A DNA stretch of 42,088 nt. Source: an uncultured Collinsella sp. GTDB taxonomy: Bacteria; Actinomycetota; Coriobacteriia; Coriobacteriales; Coriobacteriaceae. This document shows, one piece after another, positions 39,839 to 42,088 of this stretch. The position numbers and the translations under genes are program-made. The first letter of the stretch is position 1; every line of letters begins with the position of its first letter. The DNA lies in NCBI GenBank assembly GCA_958447445.1, contig CAUDAE010000004.1:1-42088 (forward strand). Direction: 5' to 3'. The notes beneath the pieces were generated by a model. That model searched no databases and had not been told where the DNA came from. It was given only the letters and a program-made list of their open reading frames with translations.

Positions 39839-41653
39839 ATGTACTGTCGACTTCTTCTCAAACTAATCCTAAGAGACAAGGCCGTATGGATCTCTACGCT
39901 CGTTCTCGCTGCAGCCTTCTCCATCCCCATTGCGTTCAATTCACCCATTTACGGCCCCTTCTTTATGAAGCAGGGCATGCAGAGCTTTGTCGACGCATTC
40001 AATACGCGCGTACCCCAAGCCAACGGCATAGACCTATCGCCAGAGCAGCAAGTCGACGCGGAGCTTGCAAGATACGCGAACGCCGCCCTTGCCGCCCAAA
40101 CCGACGCCGCCTTTCTCGATTCTGCCGAGAGCTACTACGCGCTCATGGGCGAAGGCTTCCAATCCGGGTCCATCGTGGGAGACCGAGAGACCAATGACGC
40201 GGCGCTCGCATATTGCCGTGCCCTGAGCAGCTCCGGCATCACGGATATCCCGGCCTCCGCAAACGACCTGCCATTCCTTTCCTTCCTGCCTTACGCCATT
40301 GCCACGGCGCCGTCTTTCCTTCCCTTCATCCCCTTCCTTCTCTCGTCGATACTCGTGCTCGGCGCCACAAGGCCCGGGACCCTGGCGGCGAAGGCGCCCG
40401 TGCCCAAATTCCGGCGCCTTATCCAGATCGTGTTTTCGATAATCGCCGCGGGGACCGCGATGCTCCTCGCCGGCCTCGCACCCGGGGGCATTTACGCCTT
40501 GGCCCTAAACGGCTTCGGGCAAATTGGGTACCCGATCGCCTTCTTCCATGACGGCGCGCTTACCACCACGACCGCGGGAAACGTCTTCACAGCCCTGCTT
40601 ATCGCGCTTCTTGCGGGCGGAACCTTAATATCCGTTTGCTCCGCCGTCCTATCGACCGCAACGAGGCGCGTCCTCGCGGGCCCCCTTACCTCCGCGCTGC
40701 TTGTCGCGGCCCCGGCATTCCCGTTACTGTCCGATTCGGCACTAGGGCATAATGCCGCGCTCGATCTCCTGCCGCTGGCCGTATTCTCGCCTATCGAGGC
40801 AACGGGTTACGTAGGATGCTTCCCGACAGAATTCATTGGCTCCGGTTCAGGCAGCGCATCGATGCTTGCCGTGGCCCTGGCATACGTCGCGGTCTTTTTT
40901 ACGGTCGGCGCCGTTGCGACACGTTCCCCCAAACAGCCTGGACCCGCGAAAAAGCACCATGGGCTCGAGCTTCTGGACGCGAGCGTGGGATACGGAAGCA
41001 CGACGATACTTTCAATCGGGTCGCTTTTCCTGAGCCCGGGAACGGCGGCGGGCCTCGTTGCTCCCAACGGCTCGGGGAAAACCACCCTTCTTGAAGCGCT
41101 GTCGGGCCAATTTCCCACCCGCATCCGCTCAGGAAGCCTGGCGGCAGACGGAATCTGCCAACGTCGATCAGCCGAATTTGCAGAACTCGTCTACCTGAGC
41201 TCTTCGGGCAGCGCGGATCTTTACCCCACGCTATCGGCCATCGAGCACCTTGCTTTCGTTAGGGAGGCGTGGAAATCGGCCACCGACATCGACTCGCTCT
41301 GCGACTCCCTCGGAATCTCCCCATATCTCGACAAGCCGACCCGTAAACTCTCGACAGGAATGAAGCAGCAGGTAAAGCTTGCCATGGCGATATCGACCGA
41401 TTGCCCGTACCTCATCCTCGATGAACCGCTGAACGGCCTCGATCCGGGAAAGCGGAAAACCTCCTGCGACGCGATGCGCAGCGAGGTGGCGCGGGGACGC
41501 AGCGTGCTCATTTCAAGCCACCTGCTCGACGACCTGGCAGACCTCACCAACTCGTTCTACTTCATTGAGGCCGGCACGCTCGTGGAAAAGATCGAGTCGT
41601 CCTCGCAGACGCTCAAGCAGGAATACCTCGATACATACGAGCGAGGTGAATGA
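39839..41653 (+). CDS. ABC permease-ATPase fusion
   Basis: 604 residues. The N-terminal permease part (1-365) resembles one half of the 740-aa protein: first helix 17-34, polar outer region 40-145, helices at about 145-175 and 193-215, then APGGIYALALNGFGQIGYPI (214-232), with later helices to 360. The C-terminal ATPase (about 375-604) has Walker A APNGSGKTT (408-416), LSTGMKQ (504-510), YLILDEP (524-530) and H561. The Q-loop position reads VYLSSSGSADLYPTL, without Gln. The two domains are joined in one frame, unlike the split permease and ATPase upstream. TAGGTG lies 7 bases before the ATG. The function is probably peptide export or self-protection; this is inferred. Confidence 0.85.
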   Translation: MYCRLLLKLILRDKAVWISTLVLAAAFSIPIAFNSPIYGPFFMKQGMQSFVDAFNTRVPQANGIDLSPEQQVDAELARYANAALAAQTDAAFLDSAESYYALMGEGFQSGSIVGDRETNDAALAYCRALSSSGITDIPASANDLPFLSFLPYAIATAPSFLPFIPFLLSSILVLGATRPGTLAAKAPVPKFRRLIQIVFSIIAAGTAMLLAGLAPGGIYALALNGFGQIGYPIAFFHDGALTTTTAGNVFTALLIALLAGGTLISVCSAVLSTATRRVLAGPLTSALLVAAPAFPLLSDSALGHNAALDLLPLAVFSPIEATGYVGCFPTEFIGSGSGSASMLAVALAYVAVFFTVGAVATRSPKQPGPAKKHHGLELLDASVGYGSTTILSIGSLFLSPGTAAGLVAPNGSGKTTLLEALSGQFPTRIRSGSLAADGICQRRSAEFAELVYLSSSGSADLYPTLSAIEHLAFVREAWKSATDIDSLCDSLGISPYLDKPTRKLSTGMKQQVKLAMAISTDCPYLILDEPLNGLDPGKRKTSCDAMRSEVARGRSVLISSHLLDDLADLTNSFYFIEAGTLVEKIESSSQTLKQEYLDTYERGE

Positions 41654-41654
41654 C

Positions 41655-41999
41655 ATGAAACTATTTGAACAGCTGAAGTCCAATGCGTCGCGCATGGCTG
41701 TCTACGCCATCCTCGTGGCAACGGCTTTATGCGGAATCGCGGCACCCGTCTATGCGCTCAACGGGGAGAAAGGCGATGTCGAACCCGCGTACATGGCTTC
41801 GACGGTTAAGGACCGGTACAAAGCCTTCTCTGGAGACACGTTTTACGTAGCAGAGTACGACACGACCTACCGTCAGCTTCGCTACAACAAGGGCTACGAC
41901 TATCTAGGCGCAGAGGCAATCAGCTATACGTCGGGTTGGTACCGCTCCAACTATGGACACATAACCCAGTTCAAGTGTAACTACCGTGTGTACAACTAA
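41655..41999 (+). CDS. small secreted tyrosine-rich protein
   Basis: 114 residues. The signal peptide is about 1-34: a basic start (MKLFEQLKSNASR), hydrophobic MAVYAILVATALCGIAAPV and a likely cut after VYA. The mature part is about 80 residues with 13 tyrosines, one cysteine and pattern-like beta strands (DTFYVAEYDTTYRQLRYN, GWYRSNYGHITQFKCNYR). It starts 1 bp after the fusion gene stop, with GAGGTGA about 6 bases upstream, so it is cotranslated with the transporter. It ends 14 bp before a strong terminator. No family is recognised. Signal peptide and linkage suggest a secreted product handled by, or protected against by, the ABC proteins. It resembles lactococcin-972 loci in layout only. 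Confidence 0.8.
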   Translation: MKLFEQLKSNASRMAVYAILVATALCGIAAPVYALNGEKGDVEPAYMASTVKDRYKAFSGDTFYVAEYDTTYRQLRYNKGYDYLGAEAISYTSGWYRSNYGHITQFKCNYRVYN

Positions 42000-42013
42000 A
42001 GCAACCGGCCGGG

Positions 42014-42049
42014 ACGAGGGGTGACGCAAAAGCGTCGCCCCTCGTTTTT
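42014..42049 (+). terminator. rho-independent terminator of the ABC/secreted-protein operon
   Basis: ACGAGGGGTGACGC and GCGTCGCCCCTCGT form a near-perfect 14-bp stem (one T-G pair) on an AAAA loop, followed by TTTT. Confidence 0.95.
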
Positions 42050-42058
42050 AACCATGTC

Positions 42059-42077
42059 AACTGAACCTAGTTCAGTT
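42059..42077. promoter_or_regulatory. palindrome at window end
   Basis: AACTGAAC-CTA-GTTCAGTT is a perfect 8-bp inverted repeat. It lies past the terminator, so it may be an operator for a gene beyond the window. Confidence 0.35.
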
Positions 42078-42088
42078 TGGTTGATTTC

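Noticed and set aside
41655..41999. Assignment to the lactococcin 972 family
   Set aside because: Signal peptide, size and ABC neighbours are similar, but the typical S-x-Y-x-H..HSATV-type core is not present.
1..42088. CRISPR array, rRNA or tRNA genes, selenocysteine in-frame TGA codons
   Set aside because: No regularly spaced repeats, no rRNA or complete tRNA cloverleaf, and no frame with an internal TGA followed by conserved protein sequence was seen by eye. A tRNAscan/Infernal run would settle the RNA part.

Overview
The window looks like chromosomal DNA of a high-G+C gut actinobacterium of the class Coriobacteriia, most likely Collinsella or a close relative. This rests on G+C-rich codon use, the four-cysteine (zinc-type) S14, a urate/selenium-linked catabolic gene set, and recurrent GGGGACGTTCC-type intergenic repeats. 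The assignment is made from gene content and style, not from a database match.

Region 1 (about 90-10,120) is an anaerobic nitrogen/purine catabolism and molybdenum-hydroxylase accessory cluster. A YheO/DauR-type PAS-HTH regulator is divergent from ygeX (diaminopropionate ammonia-lyase), ygeY (M20 hydrolase) and ygeW (carbamoyltransferase). A terminator follows, then a MocA/YgfJ-like cytidylyltransferase with a hydantoinase (hyuA/ygeZ-like), then yqeC (minus strand), yqeB and an xdhC-like gene. This is the gene set linked in E. coli and gut anaerobes to selenium-dependent molybdenum hydroxylases and anaerobic urate breakdown. The hydroxylase itself, ssnA and ygfK are not in the window. Two copies of a long palindromic repeat bracket yqeC-yqeB-xdhC.

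Region 2 (about 10,150-20,170) is the distal part of the ribosomal spc/alpha superoperon: rplE, rpsN, rpsH, rplF, rplR, rpsE, rpmD, rplO, secY, adk, map, infA, rpmJ, rpsM, rpsK, rpsD, rpoA, rplQ, ending in a strong terminator. It starts abruptly at rplE, without rplN or rplX upstream, behind what looks like its own promoter and structured leader.

Region 3 (about 20,200-34,700) holds ordinary chromosomal genes: truA, a family-2-like glycosyltransferase, argR, a class A penicillin-binding protein, a U32 peptidase-family protein, tyrS, adenine deaminase, two Cof-type HAD phosphatases, citrate synthase and a small ACT-domain protein. Its intergenic spaces carry several palindromes and paired repeats.

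Region 4 (about 34,750-42,088) is accessory. A structured non-coding stretch is followed by an integrase reduced to its catalytic half. That fragment lies in frame behind the stop codon of a small Xre-type regulator, which is paired with a DUF2975-like membrane protein. Divergent from these is an unusual ABC system: a 740-aa permease made of two related halves, a stand-alone ATPase, a possible 43-aa peptide, a permease-ATPase fusion, and a small secreted tyrosine-rich protein ending at a strong terminator. The three permease units share a P-x(8)-NG-x-G-x(3)-YP(I/V) motif. I do not recognise this cassette as a described system. It resembles peptide or bacteriocin export or immunity loci in layout only, and it is the best candidate here for an undescribed system.
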